Assembly (NCBI GenBank): GCA_946187025.1
Contig: CAMHPM010000082.1
Coordinates: forward strand, 1-6,914
Length of the DNA: 6,914 nucleotides
Reading direction: 5' to 3'
Source: an uncultured Prevotellaceae bacterium
Lineage (GTDB): Bacteria; Bacteroidota; Bacteroidia; Bacteroidales; Bacteroidaceae
Part shown: positions 6,701 through 6,914 of the stretch, piece after piece
Position numbering within the stretch: position 1 is the stretch's first letter
How the letters are laid out: every line of letters begins with the position of its first letter
Translations under genes and position numbers: made by a program
Notes under the pieces: generated by a model
What the model was told of the DNA's origin: nothing
The model's input: the letters and a program-made list of their open reading frames with translations, nothing else
Database searches by the model: none

Positions 6701-6914
6701 TTGAAGGCGACCTCCTCACCGACCCTGTAACCGGTGAAGTGCTTCGCGACCCTGTTACAAACGAAGAACTCGTACAGAGAGATACCGTTTGGTACTACTT
6801 CAACGATACTACCTATGTAGAAGGGACAGATGAAATCTCTGAAATCAAGCTCCACGGCTATCCATTCGATGAGGAAATTGTTACCAACGAAGGCACATTC
6901 TACTATCCATCGTC
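3799..6914 (+). CDS. Giant exported multi-module protein, 5' part (three beta-sandwich modules with helical spacers)
   Basis: The frame stays open for 1038 codons to the window end, so the protein is larger than seen. ATG 3799 is chosen because it begins a clear signal peptide (MRKLITSAMALFATIAIQA, cut before Gln20) and follows an A-rich leader. Residues about 21-261 are sandwich module 1 (FPAGWYTIDVKALYREG at 107-123, KNAW 139-142, closing strand VKIGL 234-238 and FHIIYNG 254-260; cysteines 125, 173, 204, 207 with CPQC). Residues 262-410 are helical. Module 2 is 419-638 (DGW entry, LPNGFYSVKALVRG at 531-544, closing FRLLYYG). Residues 640-830 are helical. Module 3 begins at 837 (LVKNPSF 840-846, DGW, LPAGKY 886-891, ALYRDA 897-902) and runs off the end, with a DPVT repeat at 975-992. 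No catalytic motif is visible. It shares module architecture with the first gene. A secreted or surface binding or adhesion role is inferred; the ligand is unknown, and a C-terminal sorting tail cannot be checked here. Confidence 0.9.
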   Translation, partial: MRKLITSAMALFATIAIQAQEIDTSTWTEGQDVTDQLNWGDYDGTFSGERASNNNGDYTPSTIGDYWKGTIPSEWNYLDDLGFGAMAYYNDGSAGKELTNIYQVVYFPAGWYTIDVKALYREGTCGDSFLTFFNNTPKKNAWIYAAVLTSDDPESEVKTEYSTFVRSIASSDCTERIHFDSDGSWKNDYSQTVGTGDEAVTYYCPQCLVGAIKYFAQGYYSNTFDLVVTEPSYVKIGLRKTANISQDWLAFGDFHIIYNGDADAGAQLAMAVNEFYAASTKVEEAQMSIESQGFGALAGLINDQLMNLDDEMDETDINSVLASIEKVNALYDQAFAALQLANSLSELIEMSNDMMTSTDFPGKADFQSKLDEISAKATTDDPEVINYDINSYSQMFEELSKARADYLNTGDVDENGAKDFTALIKYPWFVNPEYTPTLVNGHYELTADGWTAGANPGAYSSQKNGKTDIASKVILSGDPEVTNQWYKFSNNTSGWTPGLNLFWQGHLIGVSDGWNSISGGSLEIRQQLVGLPNGFYSVKALVRGNGNRDNSRPNGFNDDNMPPYHNIFAQNSEEVVVKSPVGHTDSYYSPQYGWNEWQSNVWQEHKTGIIAVPDGRLLIGGQTSMVGNFTGFRLLYYGEMPDFNAMIEEELAEVQKAIDEKLHFKGDITKVQAMISEIKLPLASTSDYEASLEITRAAKDYINEAYNVTRNYKAPASYDELIANYDVASDQYAILAPAIDFVTDLENSETTIYTDIEGVTDVFNAYKSYLANYDKALTYDNADLQNAITRQTAALKAGYSNVETLNEYSTELNLLINVAAIIAAGGKTATEANPVEITSLVKNPSFTSSPTDGWSGTSATSNEYARGNAEIWNASSIDFYQDIEGLPAGKYQIKVRALYRDARNVADNDNQSWTSYWTDANGDVDAWTRHYAELYAKTATAESAAYVKSVCDGKFAEPSFSRYVKQVIEGDLLTDPVTGEVLRDPVTNEELVQRDTVWYYFNDTTYVEGTDEISEIKLHGYPFDEEIVTNEGTFYYPS

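Overview
The window looks like a piece of a Bacteroidota chromosome, most likely from Prevotella or a close relative in the Bacteroidales. Three things point there: a secreted alpha/beta-hydrolase of the Bacteroidetes feruloyl-esterase type, large exported multi-module proteins with a Bacteroidales-style C-terminal tail (GIYNIAGQ...KKVMVK), and A/T-rich leaders with TAnnTTTG-type -7 boxes and no Shine-Dalgarno sequence. This assignment is inferred from sequence character, not from a database match. No rRNA, tRNA, CRISPR array, transposase or phage gene is visible.

Layout. (1) Bases 1-1546, plus strand: the 3' part of a large exported protein (514 codons visible), with a beta-sandwich, a helical segment, a second beta-sandwich and a C-terminal tail. 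A strong intrinsic terminator follows at 1699-1735. (2) Bases 1736-2298: about 560 bases with no convincing gene, holding short direct and inverted repeats. (3) Bases 2448-3416, minus strand: a secreted esterase with a complete Ser-Asp-His triad, and a long hairpin (2299-2345) downstream that probably ends its transcript. (4) Bases 3417-3798: a divergent intergenic region with a -7-like box for each direction and a hairpin at the predicted 5' end of the esterase mRNA. (5) Bases 3799-6914, plus strand: the 5' part of a second giant exported protein, open for 1038 codons and running off the window without a stop.

How the parts relate. The two plus-strand proteins are paralogues in architecture. 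Five copies of one sandwich module (two in the first gene, three in the second) can be recognised by a shared L-P-x-G-x-Y strand motif, an N-P-x-F...G-W entry and a closing [LV]-x-[IL]-G...[LI]-x-Y-x-G strand, separated by helical segments. No catalytic domain is seen in either, so binding, adhesion or a structural surface role is most likely; carbohydrate binding is plausible but unproven. The esterase between them could act on esterified plant glycans in the same extracytoplasmic space, but its opposite orientation and own promoter mean it is not in an operon with them. I see no defence system or other clearly new multi-gene machine; the most unusual content is the modular giant-protein pair itself.
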